From: Laguncularia racemosa
Taxonomy: Eukaryota; Streptophyta; Magnoliopsida; Myrtales; Combretaceae
DNA length: 64,000 bases
NCBI GenBank assembly: GCA_037954665.1
Contig: JBBMOL010000382.1
Location: 248,001 to 312,000 of the forward strand
Direction of reading: 5' to 3'
Position 1 is the stretch's first letter; each line of letters begins with the position of its first letter. Both the position numbers and the translations under genes were made by a program. Shown here piece by piece: positions 12,439 to 22,246 of the stretch. Below the pieces are notes generated by a model, which did not search any database, was not told the origin of the DNA, and worked only from the letters and a program-made list of their open reading frames with translations.

Positions 12439-12934
12439 AGTTCCTGCAAAAAAGATTAGTACTAACACAAATATATATAATTAAGCCTCACGATACACTC
12501 CTTTACATGTTTCGCTCAAAGGATGATATCATACAGTCACTCGTGTATTCTCATAAGCAATGATGATATCAACTCACCAATTCTTCTTCTCAATTCTCTT
12601 GGAACTAACCCAAACTATACCAATTCCCTTCCGTAGAATTCAACTAGAGAATACAACTTTAAGGGCTCGAAATTTTTCCTCTTTTTCTTTCAGATTTTTT
12701 TTTTTTTGCCTTTGTTTGTTGCTCTTGATCACATTCCTTTTTTTTTTTGTCGTGATTCTTCCTCTTTTTTTTTTGTAACAAAAATTAAATAGTAGGTATT
12801 AAACTTTCAATAGACAATTAACACTATGAAATTGAATACGAACAATTTGATATGAACGATTGGAGTTAGGGTTTTGATGTTACCTTCCTCAAACCGAACT
12901 GATGTTTTAACAAACCTAGGCTCTGATACCAAAT
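12439..12934 (-). other. 5' leader and primer-binding site of element A
   Basis: The primer site tggtatcagagc (plus-strand 12920-12931 reversed) is complementary to the 3' end of plant initiator tRNA-Met. The leader before the gag ATG has long purine runs on the coding strand (poly-T at 12690-12780 as printed). This is a constant feature of all gag leaders of this family here. Confidence 0.85.
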
Positions 12935-13882
12935 TGATACGAAATCAGTTTGCTCAGATTCCTAACTGATACGAACCACACCAACGTGTGACGAAACCCA
13001 ATACCAATACGTTCGGAATTCGCTACCTAAGATGCCAAACACACTCAAGTGGAAACCGCGAACCGTTGTCTATAAGCGAGACAAGGACCTTGGTATAATA
13101 TGAAGACGCCACAATCGGGATGAAAGACCGATTGATAAGTCGGGATGAACACCACGAAAGAAAAATCCGATAAGTTCTAGATTAGTTCTTTAAAGAACCA
13201 AGAGAGGAATTCACTCAAAAGTGTTTTTTCAAACTTTAATGTTGTATGTTCTATATTCTAGCTATTCTAAACCCTAAGAGTTTTATAGTAGGGTTTACAA
13301 TTCGTAACAATAAAGCCCCAAAACGACATCACTTCAATAAGTTGTGTAAAAATAACAAAACAAGACATGAAGGCCGGCAACGTGGGAATGAAGGTCGGCG
13401 GCCTTGGAGCCGGTGTTGGAGAAGTACACGATCGGCGTTGGAGATTTACACGATCGTGTACTTCTGGTCATGTATCTTTCTGTGGAAATTCTTGACAACA
13501 TACACGACCGTATACTTCTAGTCATGTATCTTTCTGTGGAAATTCTTGACACCATACACGGCCGTGCCTTTGAGCCGTGTATATGACCGTGTATGATTCT
13601 GTGTAACCTCCAGACTCCCACATGGTCGTGCCTTGTAAAGACACGCCCTCTTCACCCTATATCTGGTATGACTTGTACAAGAGCAAGGGCATTCTCATGG
13701 TTGTTCCAATCCTTTCCAACTTCATGATTGCTACAATCCTTTCTGGCTTCGTGGACATCCTTTATCAACCCGTTAAGTGCTCCTTGAATCATTTTGCTCG
13801 AGTTCTTGTGATAGGTCCAGGTGGCACTTCAAGAGGATCCACATTCCATCTTCTAGCTTGGTTCCCATCATGGCTCTCATCG
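12935..13882 (-). mobile_element. 5' LTR of element A
   Basis: Its U5 end is tgatacgaaatc at 12935, two bases from the primer site, and its U3 end is ctctcatc at 13882. It carries a TATA box inside an accctactataaaactc...tagggt arrangement reversed near 13270-13295, and the palindromic repeat block at 13425-13620. Compared with B it has about 33 extra bases between two copies of the cgtatca end. Confidence 0.88.
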
Positions 13883-14399
13883 GTAGCAATTCAAATTTGA
13901 AAATCAAACCACTTCACTAATTGCAACCCTTCCACATTTGGTAGGAAGTAATTTTCAAATTCAAACAAACACACATTAACTCCCTCAATCTTAATGCTTT
14001 TTTTGAAAATCAAATAACTTCCCTTTTTCCCACACTACTCAAATCTGGAAATTGCAAATTGTTTCTCCCCAATTTCGAATTCACAAATGTCACACACAAC
14101 ACTACAACAAATGACAAGGATTTCAAAGCAACACTTTCCTAGCCTTCAAATTTCACTTCCCAAAAATGATGAAAATGATGATTTCCATTAACTAATCCTG
14201 GTCAACTCAAGGAGACAAACAATATGGTGAGTACTCCACGTCCACAACACTTAACAATAAGGAAATCACTTCAACAATACAATTGAAATAATTCAATTCT
14301 TCAATGTACAATTTTCGGATCAAGGTAATAAGAATTATAATTTCTGAATTCCAAATTGCAATTCCCTCCTCTTAAACCTCAAGCTTTGATACCAAAAGA
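13883..14399 (-). mobile_element. 5' leader of type 2 element C0, with primer site
   Basis: Resembles the C2 leader (for example aaatttgaaaatcaaaccac here and near 32390). The iMet-type primer site (tggtatcaaagct, one change) is at 14382-14394 reversed. Element A's LTR abuts it at 13882/13883, so A appears to have inserted into this leader. The rest of C0 would lie left of the window. Confidence 0.75.
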
Positions 14400-15412
14400 T
14401 GATGTGCTCAAAACCAAACACAAGCACATGCAAATGAATCAAATAAACAAACCCAACTCACAATTAAAACCAGTCTAATAAATCAACAAATTGCGTGACC
14501 CTAATGGAATATTGATGAAAATCCGAAGGTCAAATGATGCAATTAATAATCCATATATGTAATCTTCACTAAATAACAACAATTACAAGTGAAATCCACG
14601 TGAATCAAATCAAGAGGAATAGTTCAAAATCGTGATTTCAACTCCTTCCTTCAATTCCCAATTCATGCCACTAATGAAGATGAAGATACTAAGAACTAAA
14701 GCAATCAATCTTATAACAAGATAATTAATCACAAATGCAATAAAAAATCTAACCAAGAAAAATTCAAATCAACCCTAGATATGACTCACTAGTGATGAAA
14801 TGGAAATACAACAAAGAAGGAATTGATACTACTCACAATTACCCATTGTTGCACTTGCCACAATTTCAACTCTTGGAAATTGAAGTTGATAAGAGAAATT
14901 GGATTTAGGAAACCCTAAGCCCTCTCACAAAAAGTGATCTCAATTCTGAAAATTGTAGCCTCCTCAAACCCTACTATAAGCAAGTATTTATACTTGCCAC
15001 TCTTAGGGTTAGTAAATGGTCAAAAATTACAAGTTCGCCACTTTTAAGGTGGCCGGTCCTAAATGGAAATTACAATAAAATGAAAGTATCCCAAATGAAA
15101 ATACAACATAAAATAGTCCATAGAAAGGAGAAATATATAAAAGAAATTAGCCTTCATTATGCCGGTCTTCAAGATGCTTTTGAATTAGGCCCCTTTGAGA
15201 ATCCTTATTCGCTCAAAAGTATAGGTGATTTTGTATCCTATAGGATTGATAAGTGAGCCTGCTGAAATGCACTACAATTATAATGTAGAGATGTAGAAAG
15301 TAGATTATCTTTCTCAATATTAGGTTTCTCAAGAAAGACTCTCAAAACTAAATTATGGAGGCCCTTAGCTTGGGCCCTGGTGATAGGTCCTGTAGCAGAC
15401 TGATTCCTATCA
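14400..15412 (-). mobile_element. 5' LTR of type 2 element C0
   Basis: Ends tgatgtgc (14400) and cctatca (15412) give the family's terminal inverted TG...CA. The TATA box is inside the inverted repeat gcaagtatttatacttgc at 14980-14997. The U3 part codes in frame for the pol tail (GPITRAQAKGL-like), as in the LTR of E. Confidence 0.85.
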
Positions 15413-15692
15413 AACATGTTAATTCTTTAATAGGATTTGTCGACCCAACTCATCGCCAATTTAGGTCGATCTATGGATAAACCACAAGCTGAGTCTAAGT
15501 GAGTTTGTCCATCGCCCTGTAAAGCATGATAAGTGTTCTTATTGGAATATACAATATATGAATAAGAGAAAAGAGGTTAGTAGACAAATAATTCTAGGTT
15601 CGATTTGCTCAAAATGGGCCCTCACTGCCAAGATTTGAAATCCTTTGGTTCTTGCCCTAATGATAGGTTTTGTCAGATTTTGATTCCTATCA
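15413..15692 (-). mobile_element. Truncated type 2 LTR (C'), first about 280 bp
   Basis: The right end (gattcctatca at 15692) is a second, different type 2 LTR start, close to that of C1. It runs 280 bp and is then interrupted by the C0 LTR. About 17 bases at the junction (aacatgttaattcttta) are not matched elsewhere. This fits C0 having inserted into an older LTR, the remainder being outside the window. Confidence 0.65.
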
Positions 15693-15766
15693 ATGACTAA
15701 AGTAGTAGCTACTACAATTTTTCCTAATATTGCCTTGCCAGATCTACGACAACGGCACTAAAAACT
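15693..15766 (-). other. Internal stub of element K with tRNA-Asp type primer site
   Basis: On the minus strand tttttagtgccgttgtcgt follows the LTR end, similar to the Athila/Tat primer site. Only about 75 bp of internal sequence remain before C' begins. Confidence 0.6.
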
Positions 15767-17110
15767 TGATGCGCTTGAATTTGACCAATTGTTTTAAGTT
15801 TTAAATTTATAACCAATAAAATCTATTATTGAGCTACGTAATGTACCTATCGATTATAGTATAGATTTAATAGGTGTTGTCCTTTAGGATCTAAAAAACA
15901 AGTACTAGTATTACCTTTCTCTACTATCTAATCTAATTTATGATGTGAAAATTATGAATTAAATTAACAATTAACAAATCACAAAATATACCCCTCATCT
16001 TGTTCTACCCTAACCCTTCAATTCTTAAAATAAGATATCGAATAACGAATCAATTTACACTCTACACTGCAGGAATTCTCAAGTAAAATCAATTACTCCC
16101 TCAAGTTAATCAATTCTTAATCATGCACAAGATAATGGAGACCTTTCCCTCATTACCGTCATGCAAGATCTTATTAAGTTCACAAATTCCAATTAATTGT
16201 AGAAAATAAATGTTTTTCTACATTTAAGCAAAACATGTAATCTCTCTAGTTATAAAGATCTACTCTACTAGACAAAACCTCTTTCAATCTAATAAAAATA
16301 AGACGTACAATCAATTCGCATGGATAAATTAATCACAAGAATAATGGAAACACATGGATAAATGCAAAGATATAAACAATTCATTAATCAATCAATGTTT
16401 CAGCACATGAGTTAAGGTTTCACAAGATGAAAAATATAAAGAATTACTCCTCTATGGATTTTTCAATAAGAACAGAAAAACTAGAGAAATAGAATTGATT
16501 CATGATAAAAGAGTAATCCCTTATTTTGTTTTGTGATCTCCAATGATGCTCAAACAATTCTCTTCTTGAAGTTCTTAATAATGCTCCCCTAGGGTTTTTA
16601 GAACGAAGTTAGAAGAAAAATCCTTGAGAAATAAAACAAAGTGTCTATTTATAGTTATGTGAAAATAGGGTTCAACATGGGCATCAATACGGTCATGTTC
16701 GAAGCCGTGCAACTTCGAAACACGTTATTTTCACTGCCTAGTTCAGCATGGCCTCCAGCTCGGCCATACTTAGGGCAAGGTTGAAAAGAATTCTTGTTAC
16801 TAATCATCAGCATAGGTTGTGCTGAACCTGGGGCATATTTTGGTATAACTACTGGTTATTTTTTTCATCCAGTGCTGGTGTCTACATAGGTTGTGTTGAA
16901 GGTTGTGCTGAATTGAAAATCAATTTTCTTCATTTTTTGTCAAATTTCACCTCGCCTTTGCTTATATCGTCCTTAAACCTTTCTTTTGTCTCCATTGATA
17001 CCTAAAATTAAAATTTAATCATATAAGTACCCTTTTCTTCACAAATCACATGAAATTAATATAAAATTATAACTAATAAGCACTAGAATTAAGGGTCTTC
17101 GACACTTATA
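15767..17110 (-). mobile_element. 5' LTR of Athila/Tat-like element K
   Basis: Starts tgatgcgc beside the primer site. The outer end is probably at ...gacacttata (17110), where the terminal CA seems mutated, so this boundary is uncertain. A TATA box (ctataaatag) is at about 16643-16654 reversed, and a telobox (aaaccctag) near 16590. GC-rich dyads (acggtcatgttcgaagccgtg, 16690-16720; agctcggcc near 16755) lie upstream of the TATA box. Confidence 0.6.
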
Positions 17111-19207
17111 ATTAGCTTAGACTCCCTAGGCTGTTCAACTAAACTCGTTAGCTCTTCAACTGTGAAGTTAAGTGAGAGACATAAAGAGAAAGAGAGATAA
17201 AACATGACGGATGGAGAGACTGACATGAGGGATGAAAGTGTAATGGGCGATAATTAAAATTTTCAAGTATAAAGGGTAGGTTGAACATTTTAGTTTCTTT
17301 TTTTTTCACCAAAGAAAAGAATTTAGGTTTTTTTTTTAATAATTAGGCTTTTTTTCTAATTTACCAAGTCTTAAAATCTAAAAAAACCTGATTATTTAAA
17401 AAAAATGTTTTTATTTGGTAAAAAAAATTGCGGCAAAAAAAAATATTATTGAATTAGAGTTATATATTTAACATTAGTCATAAACGTCCTTACTAATATA
17501 TTTTATGTGACATTTAATAAACATGACTAAACTACAGTGGAATTAGCAACGTTTGTAAAATATATAAACGTCACCACATATAAAAATTCCTATTGTGGAA
17601 AATGAAGATTTTAGTTTAAGTAGATAGAGGTATAGGTATTCAATGTAAACCAACCCATGGAGACCCATTAGGTCTCAAGTCTAACCAAAGGTGAATTGGG
17701 GACAATCTGTACATAACCAATTTCATAGTAATTCCTTAGACTTGCTAGTTTATATAGTTTTGATTCATGGGTTTTGGACCCAAGAACATTTTAATTTTCA
17801 ATTTTTTTATGTTTTTTTTTTGTTCTTTTGTAGTTTTCCTTGGGGGAGGGTGGCAAACATGCACATGGGAGTACTACATTCTTTATAAGCAACTATAATG
17901 TTAAAAATAAATATGGTAGTACTACTATTTTTATATGAAATAGTAAGAAAGCAAAACAATAAAAATCAATAAAATCTAGATATTGTTGCCATTTTATAAT
18001 GTTTATAAAATTTTGCAAGTATATTTATAACTCATGTTGCAATCACCATTAGCATCCTTTTATGTAGCACCACATGTGTCATGATATAGATGTTTGATAT
18101 AGTAATTAGCATCAAGCAAGTTGTACAAGCCAAGTATTATTGATAGACAAAGCCACCAATTTCTTAAATGCACTATTGATTTAAACATCAGTGCCATAAA
18201 GTACTTGAAATCATGGAGAAATGTTTGGCAAATATTCAAAGGTAAATACATAATGCAATTGGCATTTTATCACTTTCTATTACACTATCTATATGGGTTA
18301 GATGTAAGTAATCAACTTCTCCACCTTTCACCAATTGTTTCCTACCAAATATGAATTTGTTTAGTCACTTGCTCAAATTTAAGTATCAAATAATTTTTTT
18401 TAATGTTATAGATGTTCAAGTAAGTGATTAAAGTGAAGTAAAATAAAGAGGAAATAATTCATGGAAAATGGAGACGACGAGCACTTATGTCTATTTGATA
18501 CAAGTTAACATCACACTATGAGAGAGTAATAATGATTGCATGCATATTTAGCTATAATTATTTTCTATGTTAAAATTTACAAGTAGTGTGAAATATAGGA
18601 AGTGAAATCAATTAAAATAATCATTGTCTTCTTCCATCACAAATTCTTGATGTTGATGTTCTCCTAGGCTTTGATCACATGTCTGAAAATCTTAAGATTT
18701 AAGAAAGTCAATATAATGAGCACAATGGAGAGAGAAGCCAATGCATGTGACAACACTTATGCTATAGAGTTGTAAAATTTAAGCATGTATGGAATGCATT
18801 AACATAGGCAATATTTACATGGAGAAGGGAAAAAAATATTCGCAATACTCTTTTAAGAACTATGAATGAGAAAGTGACAATAACATCTTATTTATAGATG
18901 AATTATGTAGTCACATAATCTTCTGATTTCTTTAAGGTTTAAGATCTTTCACTTCCTTTTTCTTTAGAGTTATAACCTATCCCCATATAATGGTTGCATG
19001 TACTAGTTCGAGGTATGAGAGTATTAAGGTTGTATTTTGCAGTTGCTACAAGTAGTAGCTTCATTTCACTTTATTTTTTTTATTACAGTGTTGATAGACG
19101 CAACATCTACCCATTGGAACCATAGATCTTATGGTATGAATCATACACAACACACAATTCGTAGGTCCATGATTAAGTTTAGCCCTTTTCTCCATAGGGT
19201 AGATTTG
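17111..19207. other. Unassigned AT-rich sequence
   Basis: Contains no LTR, gag or pol match that I can see. It has poly-T/poly-A runs (17290-17450) and only short open frames. The longest (65-77 codons at 17691-17888 and 18121-18354) show no recognisable domain. It may be old host intergenic DNA or a decayed unknown element. Confidence 0.5.
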
Positions 19208-20254
19208 TGATGTGCTCAAAACCAAGCCTAAGCACATGCAAATGAATCAAAGAAACAACCTAACTCACACATATGAACTGGTTCAATTGGAGTATGAAAT
19301 TGCGTGAACCCTAATGGAAATTTGATGAAATCCAAAGGTTCAAAGGTGCAATCAACAAACTAATTATGATAAACTTCACCAATTAACAGTAAATACATGT
19401 GAAATCCACGTGAAATACACTAAGATAACAAGTTTCAATTCCATGATTCTCCTCTTCCAACAATGTCCAATTCACGTCAACAATGATTCAAAAAAATTGA
19501 TGATGATAACAAATGCTAAAACCATTCAATCTTATAACATGATAATTGATTACAAATACAATCAAAATCTGACCAAGAACATCCAACTTAACCCTAGATA
19601 TGACTCACTAGTGATGAAACGGAAACACAACAAAGAAGGAATTGATATTACTCACAATTTTCCTTTGTTGCACTCGCCACAATTTCAACTCATGGAAATT
19701 GAAAATGATAAGAGAAAATGGAATTAGGGAAACCCTAAGCCCTCTCACGAAAATGTGATAATATTTTTGAAAATTTTGGCCTCCTCAAACCCTACTTTAA
19801 GCAAGTATTTATACTTGCTCCCTTTAAGGTTAGAAAATGCAAAAAATTACAACTATGTCACTTTTAGGGTGGCCGGTCCTAAATGAAAATTACAATCAAA
19901 ATGAAAGTGTCCCAAAAGTAATACAACATAAGATAGTCCAAATAAAAATTACAAAATAAAAGAAAATAGTCTTCATCAAGCTAGCTCTTCCATAGGATTC
20001 ATCGGCCCAACTCATTGTCGGTTCAGGTCGGTCCATGGATAACCCACAAGCTGAGTTTGAGTGAGTTTGCCCATCACCCTATAAAATATGATAAGTGTGC
20101 CTGTTGGGATATATAATACATGAATAAGATAAAAGTGGTTAGTAAACAAATAATTCCAGGGTCAATTTGCTCAAAATGGGTCCTCATCGCTAAGATTTGA
20201 AATCCTTTAGTTCTTGCCCTAATGATAAGGCTTGTCGGATTTTGATTCCTATCA
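19208..20254 (-). mobile_element. 3' LTR of type 2 element C1
   Basis: Bounded by tgatgtgc and cctatca, with the C1 polypurine tract beside it at 20255. The TATA inverted repeat gcaagtatttatacttgc is perfect at 19801-19818. It is the left end of a tandem array whose next LTR is at 28433. Confidence 0.88.
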
Positions 20255-20267
20255 TCTCCTCGAGTCT
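20255..20267 (-). other. Polypurine tract of C1
   Basis: On the minus strand this reads gactcgaggaga, directly before tgatagg. The same cccgaggaga motif precedes the 3' LTRs of C2, C3 and E. Confidence 0.8.
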
Positions 20268-20866
20268 CAAAAAGATTTGTCCTCAAATCTAGCAAATCAA
20301 ATGCAGTAGAGACTTTGTTTTCTCCTAGCAATCCATTTGAAGAAGTATGTTTGTAGAATCCCAATATTTGAAATACCACAATAGGTGATTGTTTTCTCTC
20401 CCCCATTTCCAGGATGTATCTTAAACATAAATAAGGACTCATTATCTACTAATGTCTCCCCTGTCTCAACCTATTCTATTGATTTTGTTTCCTCTTTTTC
20501 TAACTCATCTGTATGGTGCTAATCCCCATAGCCCCTAATGGTTGGCCCAACTACTCACTACCATTTGAAACCTCTGAAGGTGAACATAACTATATCTGAA
20601 TAGTCTGGCTCTCTGGTGGTCTACTCATCTGATTATGATCATGAAGATCCTCTAAAGGTTGGCACATCGGTGTTAGACAAATTTTATGCTTTAAGGGTTG
20701 GCTCGTGTCACTAGAGCCCTCAAGAACCTTTGAAGGTTGGCATACCTGCGTCTGCACAGTTTGGTCCCCTAAAGGTTTGATCTTGTGGCTATGATCCTCA
20801 AGAATCTGTGATGGTTGTTTTATCTGTCTTTACATCTCCTAGACCTCTGATGGTTACATAGGGTTC

Positions 20867-20871
20867 AATAC
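20867..20871. repeat. Target-site duplication of B (left copy)
   Basis: aatac here and again at 27755-27759. The empty site gttcaatactatacg is visible in C2 near 31195 and in C3 near 34420. Confidence 0.96.
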
Positions 20872-21737
20872 TGATGAGATCCATGATGAGAGTCAAGCAG
20901 GAAGAAGGAATGTGGATCCTCTTGAAGTGCCGCCTGGATCGATCATAAGAAGTCGAGTGAAACGACTCAAGGAAGCACTTAACGGGTTGATAAAGGATGT
21001 CCATGAAGCCAGGAAGGATTGGGGCAATCATGAAGTTGGAACGGATTGGAACAACCATGGGAAGACCCTTACTCTTACACAAGTCACACCGGACAGGGGT
21101 TGAAGAGGGCGTGTACTTTCAAGGCACGGCCGTGTATGGAGTCAAGCAAATCCACAGACAGATACACGGCTAAAGTACATGGGCGTGTATGTTGCCAGAC
21201 GTTGTACAGAAAGATACACGGCTAAAGTACACGGGCGTGTATGTTGCCAGAAGTTGCATAGAAAGATACACGGCCAAAGTACACCGGCGTGTATGTTGCT
21301 AGAAGTTGCATAGAAAAGTACACGGCCGTGTATCCCCTGTCGGCCAGCTTGTTCTGTTTCGCGTTTTTATGTCACTTAACTAAACTATGTCGTTTTGGAC
21401 TTTTTTTACACGAATTGTAACCCTAGTATAAAAGCTCCTAGGGTTTAGAACAACTTAGATTAGACATCTTTGAACATTAAACACTTTTGAGAGGCACCTC
21501 TCTTGGTTCTTCAAGAACTAAATCAAACTTATCGGATTGATTTCTGTGGCGTTCATCCCGACTTATCAATCGGTCTTCCATCCCGATTGTAGCGTCTTCA
21601 CTTTTATACCAAGGTTCTTATCTCGCTTATAGACAACGGGTCGAGGTTTTCCACTTTAGGTGTTTGGGCGTCTTAGGCAATGAATTTCCGAACGTATTGG
21701 TATTGGGTTTCGTCACGGGTTAGCGTGGTTCGTATCA
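20872..21737 (+). mobile_element. 5' LTR of B
   Basis: Begins tgatgagatcc and ends ttcgtatca. Tandem palindromic repeats occupy about 21110-21330. The TATA box lies inside an inverted repeat, accctag-tataaaagctc-ctagggt, at 21420-21444. The U5 part includes conserved cttatcaatcggtcttccatcccgat. Confidence 0.95.
21110..21335 (+). repeat. About 52-bp tandem repeats with CACGGCCGTG-type dyads
   Basis: Three to four units of gatacacggctaaagtacac, gggcgtgtatgttgccaga and agttgcatagaaa in order, flanked by perfect or near-perfect gcacggccgtgt dyads. The 3' LTR has an extra partial unit (acacagccaaagtacacgattgtgt), so unit number differs between the two LTRs of one element. Confidence 0.8.
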
Positions 21738-21740
21738 GTT

Positions 21741-21752
21741 TGGTATCAGAGC
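21741..21752 (+). other. Primer-binding site of B (tRNA-iMet)
   Basis: tggtatcagagc lies three bases after the LTR end. It is complementary to the 3' end of initiator tRNA-Met, the usual primer of plant chromoviruses. Confidence 0.92.
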
Positions 21753-22246
21753 TTAGGTTTGTCAAAACATCAAGTTCGGTTGAGGAAGGTAATATCAAAA
21801 ACCCTAACTACAATCGTTCATATCCATTGTTAGCATTCAATTCCGCAATATTAATTGTCTTTTGATAGTGTAGTATTTACTAGTCGATTGTAAAAAAAAA
21901 AGAGTAAAAATCACGACCAAAAAAAAAAAAAGAAGGGAAAAGAAAAGAAAAGAGAAACGTGATCAAAAGCCAAAAACAGAGACAAAAAAAAAATTCGGAT
22001 AGAAAAATAGAGGAAAATTTTACGAACCCTAGAGTTGGTTAGAATTCTACGGAAGGAAATTGGTGTAGTTCGGGTTAGTTCCAAGAGAATTGAGAAGAGG
22101 AAATTGGTGAGTGATATCATCGTTGTTTGTGAGAATACACGAGTGATTGTGTGATATCATCATTTGAGCGAAACACGTAAGGGAGTGTATCGTGAGGTTT
22201 AATTATATATATATTTGTGTTGTACTAATCTTTTTCTGTAGGGACT
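21753..22246 (+). other. Purine-rich 5' leader of B
   Basis: Non-coding leader between primer site and gag, with A and AG runs at 21889-22000. The same layout is present in A, D and F. Confidence 0.7.

Larger units (their letters stand above)
20074..20871 (-). pseudogene. C1 protein, C-terminal part: linker repeats and LTR-encoded tail
   Basis: Minus-strand coding of the C-type protein downstream of the B insertion. It contains the 26-residue linker repeats (degenerate here), then ILEMGERKQSPIVVFQILGF, then DLRTNLFETRGDDRN just before the LTR. The tail (IIRARTKGFQILA...) is encoded inside the 3' LTR and ends at 20074. DLRTNL...ARGDDRN matches the pol C-terminus of E, so this tail is a remnant of an integrase C-terminus. 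Stops and small indels break the repeat part. The N-terminal part continues at 27755. Confidence 0.75.

Noticed and set aside
12920..12932. Possible tRNA gene fragment
   Set aside because: The 12-13 base match to initiator tRNA-Met is the primer-binding site; the rest of a tRNA cloverleaf is absent.
18121..18354. A 77-codon open frame in the unassigned region as a host gene
   Set aside because: No domain, no clear start context or splice pattern, and the region is AT-rich, so a frame of this length is expected by chance.
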